From Paramecium octaurelia (taxonomy: Eukaryota > Ciliophora > Oligohymenophorea > Peniculida > Parameciidae): a stretch of 64,000 bases of DNA. The position numbers and the translations under genes were made by a program. The notes below the pieces were generated by a model, which ran no database searches, was not told the origin of the DNA, and saw nothing but the letters and a program-made list of their open reading frames with translations. Of the stretch, positions 36,243-47,880 are shown piece after piece (the first letter of the stretch is position 1; the number at the start of each line of letters is the position of its first letter). The DNA lies in assembly GCA_905182995.1 (NCBI GenBank), contig CAJJDP010000088.1, positions 329,381 through 393,380 on the forward strand, given 5' to 3'.

Positions 36243-38573
36243 ATTTTTATTGATGTTAATTATACATCAGATCATTCGTTCAAAAAATATTACTCTAATT
36301 CTATTATCTGATAATTCAAGATATTTTTATTAAATATATAATTATTTTTTTATATTTCTATTCACATTGCTCTCTAGCTTTTATTTCAATCAATTGAATA
36401 CTATCAGTCCCGTTTAAGCCAGGTAATAGAGAATAAACTGTTCTCCACGTATTTTGAGTTTATGCAAACAAAAAAGGCAGAAATACCAGATAGAAAATTG
36501 AATCCATTTATTTTGATTTAATGTATCAATAAAAATAGTTTTTTGATTATCAGATTGAATTATTCTTAAAAATACAATAGTATATATAAATTAGTCATAG
36601 TACCTAGAAATCACTCAGATATAATCATATTAGGATTTATGTATTTATTTATCTGGACTAGAGCTATTGTTCTTTTCATTAGAATTAAGTATTTTATAAT
36701 TGCTCTATATATTTCTATAATAGTTTAAAGAATTTTTCAATTTTCTTTTCTCTTATTACTTATAGGTATTGAGCTTAGAATTTGACAAGAATTTTAATTT
36801 TGGCATCTTTAATTAAAAAGAGCACTAGTAACAAATATTATTATTACAAAATATCTTATGTTCTCAATATTTCAATTTTGCTTACCCTTTATTAGACCCA
36901 TTAAGTGTTCCTTTTTAATACTATTTATATTGCCTCTCTATTGACTAATATGTTTGAAAGTTAGTATAACATTTTTATTATAAATATCACTACTTTTATA
37001 CTATTGGTGTGCTTAAATCTAAAAGTGAGAAAGGTTGCATCTTTGTTCCATTTAAATAATTTTAAAACAGAATTATTTTTTTTATCTTATTTTTGAAAAA
37101 TTGTATAACAATTTTTATTATGTCAAACAAGTTAGGGCTTATAAAGGGGACACTAAAGTTTCTGTAAGATCATTGAATTTTCTATTTTTCAGACAAGCCA
37201 TATCAAGCCTTATATCTATTTTAATAAATTAATTAATTAAATTTTCAGTGAGTTCTAATTTATAAATTTTCAAAATAACTATTTTTATAAATTTTTATGT
37301 AATTTTTTTGCAATGTTTTCATCTATCATTTTGAAATTTATCAAATTATCTCACTCAACAATAGTTTTTTTGTTTTATTTATTGCTTATTTAGGTTCTTA
37401 ATTAATTAAATTTACAAATATCATTGATATTTGATTTAACTTTGTGTATCAGTAAATGATCCATTTAAAATCAAACTAGTTAGTGAAGAATAAAACTTTT
37501 CAAATCATTATGATCTATTAGGATCCTTTTACCTACCGAGGGATACTTTTTCAATTATCCATTTTTTTCTATCCCCAGCTTATTAATCATTCAATTCATT
37601 CCCATTTCCTAAACCCTAACATAAAATGTTTTTTATTCTACAATAAAGGGTATTAACTTTGAATAGTGGATCCAATTAAAAATAATTATTTTTTCTATTA
37701 CATTCTTTCATTAGAGACAATACTATTAATTTAATATTTATTAACACATTGATTGCTTAGCAATATATTTAACTTAAAGCATTAAAAACAGCATTGAGAA
37801 AGTTCCTATTGAAATCTTAATTCTTTCAGATGGAAATAACTTTTCGTATGCATTATAAATAACAGTAAAGACAATTTTTATTTATCTTAAATTCAATATT
37901 TAACAATGCCGAACAATGAAGACAAATAGAAATTTAAATTTTAATTTAAAAATCAAATAAAAACAGATGGATTCATAGACAAATTAGCTATTGAAGTGTA
38001 AATCCACGCTTTATGATACTTTTAAATCATTTATTCTAAAACTTATGATATCTTATTCTCAATGAATTTCAAGTATTAAGGAAAATGATTTAATCGGTGA
38101 TAGTCAAACATCCATTATAGGAAAAAAGAATAAGAAATTAAAATTAACAATAATTTTTATTTTCATACGGTCAATGTTATTAAACAGCTGAGTTTTAATA
38201 TAAACTAAATTAGCTTTTCAAGCTATTTGAGAAATACTTGGAGAAATATCCTTGTAATTTATTTAAACCAAGACAAGACATATACTCAATGTTTATTATA
38301 GGGAAATAATTGAGAAATATTCAAAAATTATTTAGTAAATAAGAGTTTGTTAACTTATTTATGAGAATGGTATTTTCCTCAGTTCTTTCGACAAATTTCA
38401 AATTATATTCACAATTTTATTGAATGGTTTCCTAAAACCTCAAATAACAGGTTTAAATGAAATTTAAATAGTTTATAATATTTCAAAACTTATTTTTAAT
38501 TCATAATTAATATATTTTCAAGTTATAAAAAACTCATAATTTAATAGTATATTATTATTATTATTATTATATA
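36243..38573. other. Long AT-rich stretch without a supported gene
   Basis: About 2.3 kb dominated by A/T runs on both strands, no sustained protein-like frame. Ends in an (ATT)n run at about 38551-38573 next to the N at 38574. Confidence 0.5.
38551..38573. repeat. ATT microsatellite at a sequence gap
   Basis: Seven or so ATT units directly before the N at 38574. Unlike the other four Ns, no long duplication flanks it, so the gap seems due to the microsatellite. Confidence 0.7.
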
Positions 38574-38574
38574 N

Positions 38575-38900
38575 AATTTCTTCGTATTCATCTATAGAGT
38601 AATTCTTTAAGTTAAATTCATGAGCTTTAACTTTGTTGAGAACATCTGCTATTCTCTTAATATCCTTCTTTTTTTTTTCAGCATTGAGCATCTATTCTTA
38701 ATTATGCAATGATAAATTTTCTACCTTTTTGTTATGTTTTCTATAGCCCATTAATTTAGATCTTATGAAAATTCTTGGCAGTATTAAATTTTCTCTCTTT
38801 TTAATATTGTAATGAGGATAGGGAAGACAGCTTCATCAACTTCTTTAGATAAAGCCAAACCACTGTACAAATCTTCATCCTAGTCCTTTTCATTATTCAT
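38575..38900 (-). CDS. Hypothetical helical protein, 3' end lost at gap
   Basis: ATG 38900: MNNEKDQDEDLYSGLALSKE, VDEAVFPILITILKREK, then after a one-base shift in an A4 run RSKLMGYRKHNKKVENLSL and EQMLNAEKKRRILREQQMF, running into the N at 38574. Basic, helical, possibly coiled coil. Not recognised. Confidence 0.5.
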
Positions 38901-39389
38901 TTTAAATAATTATTAATTTCTATATACTATTTTTGAGCATTATACAAGAAACCCAAAGTATCTTGTATGTTTATATCAGAAAGAAATCAAATTTTTTGCA
39001 AAGTCAGAGTTTGATATAATTTACCATAGTAACACATCGCATAGGATTGTGCATAGCCAGATTCTTATAGAATATAGAACAAAAATATAAAACAATTTAT
39101 GAACAACAACCCCACACAAACAAAAGCATCATTACAAAAGTTACTCTGAATTTAATGACCCGAATTCATTTAGATACACTTGATTACCCTTGAGATTGGT
39201 TGAATCCTCCATAACTTAAAGAAAAATCTATAATTATAATAATTATCAAAATATTTATTCCAAGAATTCGCTCAAAAAGTATATAATGATAATTAAAAAT
39301 AACTAAATTTTGACCCTGCAACTCCAAAAATAGGTCATCTTTGATGATTTATGACATAGATTTTTCAAACTCACAACAGCTTAGTTTTT
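38901..39389. other. AT-rich spacer
   Basis: No supported gene. Confidence 0.4.
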
Positions 39390-39860
39390 TCGTATCCTTA
39401 AATGTATAAAAATTGATAAGTAATTTTATTTTAAAGGTTTGTATTCCGATTTTAAGGTTCCGTCCTCCTTATAATAATTAGACTGTTAATTTATAAATTC
39501 TAAAAGAATGAGTTAAAATGGTCTAACAGCTAAACTGTATATATTCTACCAATATGACTTTTTCCACAATTTATAATAACAGAAGAATCATAGAAACGTA
39601 AATAACCTAATTGTCTAGTATTAAAGTTGCTCTAACATTAGTATCACAGCTTTGATTTCACTGCCTGAAGAATTTTTGGACAACAAATTTTCTAATTATT
39701 ATATATAAATTCTACAATTTTAAACAAATATTTAATTACACTTTCAGTTTTCAGTTTAGACATCTCTAAAGCTAAAGCACAATGATTCAGATATAAAGAA
39801 ATGGTTATAAATACTCTACAACAAATTCTAAATTTTAATTTTTTAATTTAAGTGTTATAA
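39390..39860 (-). CDS. Unrecognised minus-strand coding segment
   Basis: Leftward: LNHCALALEMSKLKTESV, IKYLFKIVEFIYNNQK and CCPKILQAVKSKL, then in another frame NFNTRQLGYLRFYDSSVI, INCGKSHIGRIYTVQLLD and INSLIIIRRTEP. The first part looks like helical TPR-type repeats. Boundaries and frame are not settled. Confidence 0.35.
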
Positions 39861-40640
39861 TATTCTAGAAACTCTGAGACTATTGTTGAATTTTTCTTCT
39901 AAAATTAATCTTAGTCCTAAATATATTTCCATAATAAAATTAAAATATTGAAAAAAAATATATTGAAATTTTATCTCTAAAATCCAAATAACAAAGACTG
40001 AATTCTTTTAATTAGTTAATTTATATAGTAAACTTAATAAAAATTTTGATCGATTTCTTTCTAAACCTACTTGATTCTAATTTAATCTTAAAATAATTAG
40101 AAAAATCTTTTCAATTTTAATTTCAAGGTTATTCTCCTCTCATTTCTCAAAATAAAAAAAGTAAAATACGTCAGTATGTGATAAATATAGGCATTTTTAT
40201 ATTTAAATGACATGATGTTAATTGCTTATATCATTTAAAATATAAATTGATGGAGAATTACTGAAGATTTTAGTTTATTCGTGTCTAGCTTTTCATTAAT
40301 TATTCGAACATAATTCCAAAACAAAGTTAGAAGTCATTTTATTTTCTAACCTTACTCTAGTTATAAAATAATGTCCATCTATGTATTACATATATTGTAT
40401 GAACTACTATAAATTTCTATCAATAGAAAATAATGAAGATCAGCATTAGAAGAAAGAAACATGTGGTATCTATATATTAATCTAATTATTCATTATGGAT
40501 TGAGGTTTAAAGAATAATCCGGTCTGAAGAATATCAATCATAATTTAGTATTGCCTAAATTCTTTAAAAATCTAATTGCAAACCCTAGCCAAGATATTAA
40601 TTTATATAAATATTGAATAAGACAATTCACCTAACGAATT
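39861..40640. other. AT-rich spacer
   Basis: Nothing supported. Confidence 0.4.
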
Positions 40641-43600
40641 ATTTCAAAGAGGGTATTAATATCCATCCAATCAATTCTTATAGGCTCATTCCTTTTTATT
40701 TTATTTTTTCCCATTAGATGTTGGAATTCATACATTATATTCTAAACTCTTCAACAAAAATGATTATTTATTCATCTTTATTATCATTTAAATTGCTTCT
40801 GAACTCTTTCTCGAGCTTATGTTACTCCAATCCATAATGACTTTTTAAATCATAAAACTTATATTAAAATTATTAATATTAAATAACAATCTTATCCCAA
40901 ACCTCCTTAATAGGGATAGTTTATTACTCATTAATAAAAATTTTGCTGTAAGTGTATAACTCCTCTATTTATTGATCAATGGCTTCAGAATTAGATTTAA
41001 TCAACTAATAATTCTCTTGATGAGTGACATATTTTTTCAAAGTTATTAGTTTCAATTTCAGCTTCTCCAACCAATCTTAGATTGTTTCTTAAATTATTTT
41101 GCAACTCCCTTAGGCTTGAAATCCACCTTCTAATTTATCACCTAAATCCTATTCATCACGTAGGTCTGTATTTGCTATTTAAAGAGTTTGATCTTCAATC
41201 TCAAAAACCCAATATCCATAATGATTTCTATAGCATCTACTTCAGATTGCATTTTCGAGATCAATTAGAATTGGAGCTTAAGCACATCTGCATTCAAAAG
41301 TTGATCTTCACTCTTTACGAATTTATCCCATAAATCCTATATCCTTAACATGTAATGCTCTATTTATTTGTAACAAAATTATAGTTCTTACCCAAGTTCC
41401 TTTCCATAATCATATGACTTTAAGTTTTGTCTTCCATACTCTCTCAAATCTTTCTTAGGTCGGTTGTGCCTGAAACAACTTCATTGTTCTATAGTTCCTA
41501 CTATTTATGCGTTGTTTAAATGCTTTATTCAATAATATCGATAGCTTGTTCTATTGTCTCAACAAAGATATCCTACATGCCTCAGAGCAATGGTTCAAAC
41601 ACTATGGTAACCTCCATTAAATGAATGTCCATGACTACCCAACTGAAATAGGTCATTTATCGAATAAGAGTGACAATTACCCAACTTAAGATACTTATTG
41701 GCCTTCTTCAATACCTTCAAGAAATTATTTATAGAATTGTACATTAATGTGATCATACTCTTGAATTGAATATAATCGACCATTCTTGTAAATTTTTTGA
41801 TTCGTTTCCACTGAAATTATCTTAGATTTGATTAGAAGTAGAATTGTCCTATGAATAGGTAGAGCATTAATACACCAAATGTCAGGGACTTTTATTATAA
41901 TGATCCTCTCTAAAAAAATTAAAGGAGTATTGTCATGCTTCCACAACTATTTTAGATATTAAATTAATGTTCTAAACTTATTCCTTTTGGAAGTCAGTTA
42001 AACATCTTTAAAATTTTTTTATGAACTTCATTTTGTTTACTGGACTCATTTAACTAGGGATAAAAAATACTAAACTCTTGATCCTTTGAGTGTGTTTATA
42101 AATTTCCTCTTTTGGGGCGCTTGAGAGATGGGTCTAATAACAAGAAACATGCAGTTAGATCCCCAGAAATTGATTGAGCTTTATTCTTGATGCTTAGCTT
42201 CTTCCACATGGCAAACGTCTTTTATTTCAAAATTTTTGTAATCTATAAAATCTTTTTCAAATTACTAGGTTGACACAAACTCCTCAAAATTACTACGATG
42301 AATTATAATCCCTCCTCCGTCATATACTGTTCTGACTATTTTCATAATTGAAAACTTTCCACCTATATGGATTACCCTAATTATTTAAATAGCAAAATTC
42401 CTATCTCAATTGATGATCAGGCTGTAGCAACAGAGCAAAATCAATTTATCCGAAGAATCCTTAAGAATTTTCCCTAATGCAGATTTCCCTCTTTGTCTTA
42501 GTGGTAACTTTGAGTTCCAAATGCTTTTATGTAGCGTTTTCGATTGGTTTCGTTTAATGATGATTATTGTTGTTCATAAGAGGAACGGCATTGAATAACA
42601 GAGAGTTATATCCACATCAACAGACTTTCTGATTTTAAATTTGTTCCTTAAATCTTATTAATCCATGATAAATTTAAGATGTAGGTCATTTACTTAAATA
42701 ATCATTTTGTGTAATATAAATCATATTCAAATAAAACAGAGTACTATTGTCAATAAAAATAAGTAAAATAAGCAAACCATAAAGATATCTAGCATTACTG
42801 ATATTTACATACTCCTCGTAACTCTTACTATACTTAGAAGATATTATCAAGGCGATCCAATTTGCCACTTATAACACTTATTTCCCTATACTCTTGTCTA
42901 GCATATTGATCACAAACACAATCAAATTGATAGAGTGATCAATACAAACCAAATCAGAATTTCTCTTAACTCACACTTCGCTTTCAAAGAGTGAGCCATC
43001 AATTCTTTAAATTGCAATACTTGTCTCCACAAAATAGCAAAAAATAAGATCAATTGTTGCAAATTCCAGTTTTCTATTAGAATTAAATTTAGATTTTAAA
43101 TAATTATTAAAATTAAGGCTTTTAATATTTTCCATGTAATCTACTTATTTTCCTTCTTTTCATCATATCCTATGTGATCTGTTTGGATTTCTCCTCTTAA
43201 AGCGTACTCAATGTATTGGTTCTGCGCTTAACTCTCATACAACATCTGCATTCTGGGTTAATTCGCTTATTCAACTGTTGATAATAATTTTTAAAGGGCC
43301 AATCAATTTGAAATATTTCCTAATTAGTCTTAGAGAACTGACTTAAGGGTTATAAGTATTCCAAATTTAATCTCTCCAAAGTCATCCTCTAACTAAATTA
43401 CATTCAGGTCCACTATTAAAAATAATTAAGTCTTTTACGTTAGATCCAATCAACACTCTACTAACGGGTAATTAAAATTCCAAGTCCATTGTTTCTCTAC
43501 TAGTATGAAGGCTATTGTTTTCCCAAAAAAATTCATTCCCTACTCCTGCCTAGCATTCTGCATATCACCTGAAATATATGCTTTGACGACTATTGTTTTC

Positions 43601-43850
43601 AGTTGCGGGAGGATTTTAATTTTGATTCATTCTGGAATTGCTTTTATGATCGATGGAATCACTGGCTACTATTATGGAAATTATTTTTCCGACTCAACTC
43701 TATTTTGTTTCTCAGAAAGTTACATATTCAAGACCTGAATATGCGGAATCTCATCCTTTACTCATTTCAACACTTTATAAGATATAAACTCACAAGAAAG
43801 ACAGAAATAGCTAATAAACATCTATCCTTTCAAAATATATAATTACAAAT
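40640..43850 (-). CDS. Large minus-strand gene or genes, unrecognised, many frame breaks
   Basis: GC is slightly higher and protein-like peptides run leftward over about 3 kb, but in changing frames: KTIVVKAYISGDMQNARQEQ and VEKQWTWNFNYPLVECW (43.4-43.7 kb), QYIEYALRGEIQTDHIGYD (43.2 kb), LVCIDHSINLIVFVINMLDK and YEEYVNISNARYLYGLL (42.8-42.9 kb), VPDIWCINALPIHRTILLL and YDHINVQFYKQFLEGIEEGQ (41.7-41.9 kb), IQDLWDKFVKSEDQLLNADV (41.3 kb), DWLEKLKLKLITLKKYVTH and EVWDKIVIQYQQFQYKF (40.9-41.0 kb), ending near NIQWEKIKRNEPIRIDW (40.7 kb). The left part is helical. I considered a dynein stem but found no supporting motif. Number of genes unknown. Confidence 0.45.
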
Positions 43851-44704
43851 AGAATCTCCCATGTGCCTTATTTCCAATAAAAAAATAATAATGTTTGTCC
43901 AAGAAAACAGTAATTTAATTATCTTTTGATTAATCTGGGACTCTTTGAAATGAGCTAAGCAATCACAAAAGTACAAAATAATGTTGATTCCTTACTCAAG
44001 AGTTCGCTATTCATGCCTTGCTTTTTATTATTATTATTATTATAATTATTATTATTATTATGAGATTTAAATTAATTAAATCTAAAACGCTAGACACCTA
44101 GAGAACCTCATAAATCTTTGGAATTAATTAAATCATGAATAAATATTTGATAAATTTATATCAAAATTAAATGGTGTTTAGATTTCGAATAATCAATTCA
44201 AATGTTAAAAATTATTCTTTATTTAACAAAATCTTAAACATTATGCAATAACAAATACTAGTAAATATTAGAATTTGGGTAAATAGAGTAATTTCTACTG
44301 TAAATAGTCCAAAGTTATTTCCCTCTTTCAAACAGCAATCAATTGAAAATTATATAATTAATTCAACCTCTCCACATATATAATTGATCAAATTCAAGCA
44401 TATTAATCAGATAAGAAAATAATAGAAAACCATTTGATTTATTTATATACAGAATTAAATAGCTTTAGTTATAAACATTCAATCCATTTCAAACACTTGA
44501 TATATACATAATGATCATATTACTTAATTAGTCATTTCGGAGTTCTTCATAAATTGATAATTTGTTAAAGATACTCAAGACCTAAAATGGAACTCTCAGT
44601 AGAATTACCAAAATACCTTTTTTTGATATTTTTTCTATATTAAATCAGAAATTAAATCAAAGTACCAAATGAATTATTTTTATGTATAATAATATGCATG
44701 ATCA
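43851..44704. other. AT-rich spacer with TTA microsatellite
   Basis: Contains an interrupted (TTA)n run at about 44026-44061. No gene supported. Confidence 0.5.
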
Positions 44705-45506
44705 TCAAATGCTCAAGATTAAAAGTGCTACAAATAATACAGATTTCATTATTGAAGCCCAAGAACATCTTAAACAATTTTTACCAACCCAATGATAGAA
44801 TGCATTGGAATTTTTCCAACAAGTATCTTTTGTTTGTTAGGTTGGGTCAAAATTTATACATCCTTTGCGTCCTATCATACAAAGTTGGTATCTATCTCCA
44901 TTGATTTTCTCCTTTGCGAATTTACAATCAGCCATTTCTAATTGACTACATTAAAGATGAGATACGCATTTATCATCTTCAAATTCGCAGGCTGGAAAAA
45001 GCGAAAGAACATTATAAACTAGTAGGATCAACATCTTCGCAAGCCGTCAATTCTTAGCAAACTCCGTTTTTCCAAGCACAAAGGCCTTCATTAGCTATCA
45101 AGCATCTTCCATTAATGGTTTCAGAACATCTACCCAAATCGATTTTTTATGGATCTCTACAAGTCATCTTATTATTATCAAAATAACAATTGTGAAATAA
45201 ATTCACACAATCATCTAATGTTGTAGCATTATGAGATGCACATGATTCAAAATCAGCGCATGTATTATTTACTAAAGCACAATTGCTATTATAAACACAA
45301 TCTTTTGCAGACAAGTGAGTGCATTAAATAGTCTTGCATTCACGATGAGAATAGTTGCATATTGTAGCAGCCCTGCATTCATTCTCTTCGAGTAATTCTT
45401 CGCAAGCACATGTATCCTAAAGTTTCACAAATGTTTATCCTATGGCAATTGAACATAGATGGCTTATCAATAAAACGATATAAATTTTCAAATGAGATTT
45501 TCCCAT
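44705..45506 (-). CDS. Small cysteine-rich surface antigen, probably GPI-anchored
   Basis: ATG 45506 (an upstream in-frame ATG at 45537 is possible). MGKSHLKIYIVLLISHLC is a signal peptide; then regularly spaced Cys modules such as DTCACEELLEENECRAATIC, CKTIQCTHLSAKDC, CVNLFHNCYFDNNKMTC and LCAWKNGVCQELTAC. One base too many in the A5 run 44996-45000 shifts the frame; the next frame continues PACEFEDDKCVSHLQCSQLE to FYHWVGKNCLRCSW and the hydrophobic tail MKSVLFVALLILSI, TGA 44707-44705. 266 aa after correction. The module pattern and GPI-like tail match the larger antigen at 1724. Confidence 0.8.
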
Positions 45507-46014
45507 AATATTTTAATTATTACTCATCTGAAAACTATATGTAGTTTATATCAATTTTTTCTAGATGACATTCATTTATGCATATTCAATATAAAATAAA
45601 TTAAAGTAGAAATTGAAAATAAATATACAGACCGTCAATCAGTAATAAATTAATAAGATTCAAATGAAATGATGAAAAAAGATGGAATATCATTAGACTT
45701 TCTCTCGTATTTTAATTTTAAAGTGAAAATAATAATGATTAGAATATATTAGCTTCTTTAACAATATCAAAAGCATCACTAAACTTATATAGATTACACT
45801 TATATTTTAGTCATAAAATAATGAGTTATATCAAATATTGTAAACGTTATTAATTTTATTACTAAAATTCATTTAAAAATTTCAATAAAAAGAGTTTATT
45901 CTTGAAAATATAGTTTTATTATTGGTTTAATTTATCATATTGTATCATTCATTATTTAATGACAGATTTTTATATCTGTTACAAATAATTAAAGGGTATT
46001 GTCATTGAAAGAAT
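45507..46014. other. AT-rich spacer
   Basis: No supported gene. Confidence 0.45.
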
Positions 46015-46230
46015 ATGATATATTTTAGCACAGTGGATTTTAAAAGAATTTTGGATTACAAGTTTACGAAAAGAATGTTAATAACGCTATTAATTGTAAA
46101 ATCGAGTAATTCCGTTTTCCACCATAAGTCAACTAAAATCATTTAAGATGTTATATTGGGTAAAAATAAAATTAAACAACCGAATAAAGAAACTATAGAT
46201 AAAATCATACTCTAAGCTAAAGAAGCTTGA
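46015..46230 (+). CDS. 71-aa hypothetical protein
   Basis: ATG 46015 to TGA 46228-46230, uninterrupted: MIYFSTVDFKRILDYKFTKR, then KSSNSVFHHKSTKIIQD and KQPNKETIDKIILQAKEA. Basic, helical, no known motif. Short, so chance cannot be excluded. Confidence 0.35.
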
Positions 46231-46745
46231 AATACCAGAAGTGTTAAGTGATTTTTAAATTTAAATATAAATTTAAATTTATCAATTAATTATATACAAT
46301 TAGCAATAAATTCCTTCAAGATTGTTAACAATAATCATCCATTGAAAATCAAAGCCTATTTGATTGAAGATCAAATTTAAAAGGGTCTATATTTTTTGGA
46401 TTTTATAAATGGTGATAACCTATCAAATTTCTAATGATATTTTCCAAATTTTAACATATTCTCTAACATATTAGATTGATAAAACTAATTTAGAACAATT
46501 ATTTTTTCTCAAAGTCTTTTTAGTATATTTTTTTTCCTAGCCCTTTAATGGTGAAATTTGTAGGTAGTTTACGATACAATTTTTCAAATTATTCTTAAAA
46601 TTATAAATATAATTTCATAATAGATGTTTTTCTCTCAAGGAGTTTCAAATTCTTCAACCTTTTAACAAGATTTTGCATTCTCAAAAGTTATTTTCTTTTT
46701 TCTTCATTTATAAGCTTCATTCTTCATTCTTCATTTATTTATGTT
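46231..46745. other. AT-rich spacer
   Basis: No supported gene. Confidence 0.45.
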
Positions 46746-47880
46746 TCATTAAATTTACTTACTCCTTAGTTTTCTAAAATATTTCAATCTTTTATTATCT
46801 AACTTTTAGATTGTCCTAGATTACAATGAAGGTTAATACACTAGATCAACTTGAGTTAAGCCAGAGTCCTTCTTTAACTTAATTAATGCTTTGGTTCCAA
46901 TGATTTTCATATATTAATTGCCCAAACCTTACCTGGTAGAATGCAATTTGAAAACCAAAGGATATATTATTTATTAAGATCGCTTTCCTAGGTAACATTG
47001 CTTCGCTTTCCTAGGTAAAATTGCTTCGCTATTAATGCAAAAATTCATGCAAAAGGTTCTATAATAAATTTTTACTTTCCCTAGAGAATTTGGCCAATAT
47101 AAAGTTGTTATAGGAACTGATATAAATTTAGAGTAAACATTAAACATTGTTACTTAAGGATTAGTACTTGCAAGAATGAAAAATATAAAAAATGCTAAAA
47201 TACGTTTTAAATCTTCCTCTATCTTAATCATAAAACGTTTTACAAAATTCCAATTAAATTAGAAAATAATCCTCTCCTTTGTTCTTCAGTGGACACCTTT
47301 CAATATAAAGAACAGAGCATACAATTCTAATGAATAATTGAGTATTCCGAATTTAAGAGTAAACAAAATAATTTCTATTTACTTCTTACCATTTTTAAGG
47401 GCTTTCTGAATCCTAGACTTGGGATGGTATTTTGTAAAGGAATGATTCAATTTAATTTGATTTAAGTTACAATTCTTAGAATTAATCATCCAAACTTTTC
47501 ATATAATCTATTGATGATAATCTTAAAAGAAAATTGTTTTCAGACACCCCAATCACCAAAATTTGAAACGCAATTATGAACATTAACAAAAATACGAACT
47601 ACAGTTTTAGAATAAAATCTCAATTTATTTCAAATATTTATTATAGTATTTTATGGATAATTGTATCTATTGATGATTGAATAAAAGAAGTTATCTATTT
47701 AGTTATCTAGCCTAATAACTGGATTGTGAGAAAGAAACGCATTGATCATAAGCGTTTGAGTGTTATAAAAGTCCTTTTTCTCTAATTTACGGAAGGTGTA
47801 TCTAATTTCTTTTTCCTTGAGGATAGTAGATAATTTTTAATGTTGGTTCTTAACATTACTATTAAGAATTATTAGTATAT
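46746..47880 (-). CDS. Acetyltransferase-like (GNAT-type) protein, frameshifted
   Basis: Leftward from about 47880: LKEKEIRYTFRKLEKKDF, NTQTLMINAFLSHNPVIRL, DNFFYSIINRYNYPQNTI, then RFYSKTVVRIFVNVHN, CVSNFGDWGV; and in another frame SLDDQFQELQLKSNQIESF, LYKIPSQVQDSESPQKWQ and CPLKNKGEDYFLIQLEFC, to GTKALIKLKKDSGLTQVDLV and a TGA at 46748-46746. The start (I-R-x-hydrophobic-x-x-x-D-F and MINAFLSHNP) recalls GNAT N-acetyltransferases of ciliates, but no acetyl-CoA loop could be placed with confidence because of frame breaks. The start codon is not defined. Most of it is repeated at 48259-49233 through the duplication. Confidence 0.5.
46981..47026. repeat. Tandem pair of a 23-bp unit
   Basis: CGCTTTCCTAGGTAACATTG-CTT followed by a copy with one difference (ACATT/AAATT) and the first bases of a third unit. 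Also at 48334-48379 through the duplication. If coding on the minus strand it repeats a SEA-type peptide every 23 bases, that is out of frame, so it may be a replication slip. Confidence 0.85.
47554..47667. repeat. Dispersed ~114-bp element, inverted relative at 57581-57695
   Basis: The reverse complement of this stretch matches 57581-57695 with only scattered differences over its whole length. Both encode the peptide RFYSKT-VRIFVN-NCVSNFGD on one strand. This marks paralogous fragments of the same acetyltransferase-like gene in opposite orientation. Confidence 0.8.

Noticed and set aside
37611..37620. AAACCCTAAC resembling a telomere repeat
   Set aside because: Single occurrence, and Paramecium telomeres are C4A2/C3A3 arrays; no array here.
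43505..43842. Two overlapping plus-strand frames
   Set aside because: They oppose protein-like minus-strand peptides and overlap each other.
40640..43850. Dynein heavy chain stem
   Set aside because: Helical pieces gave the idea but no P-loop or linker motif was found.
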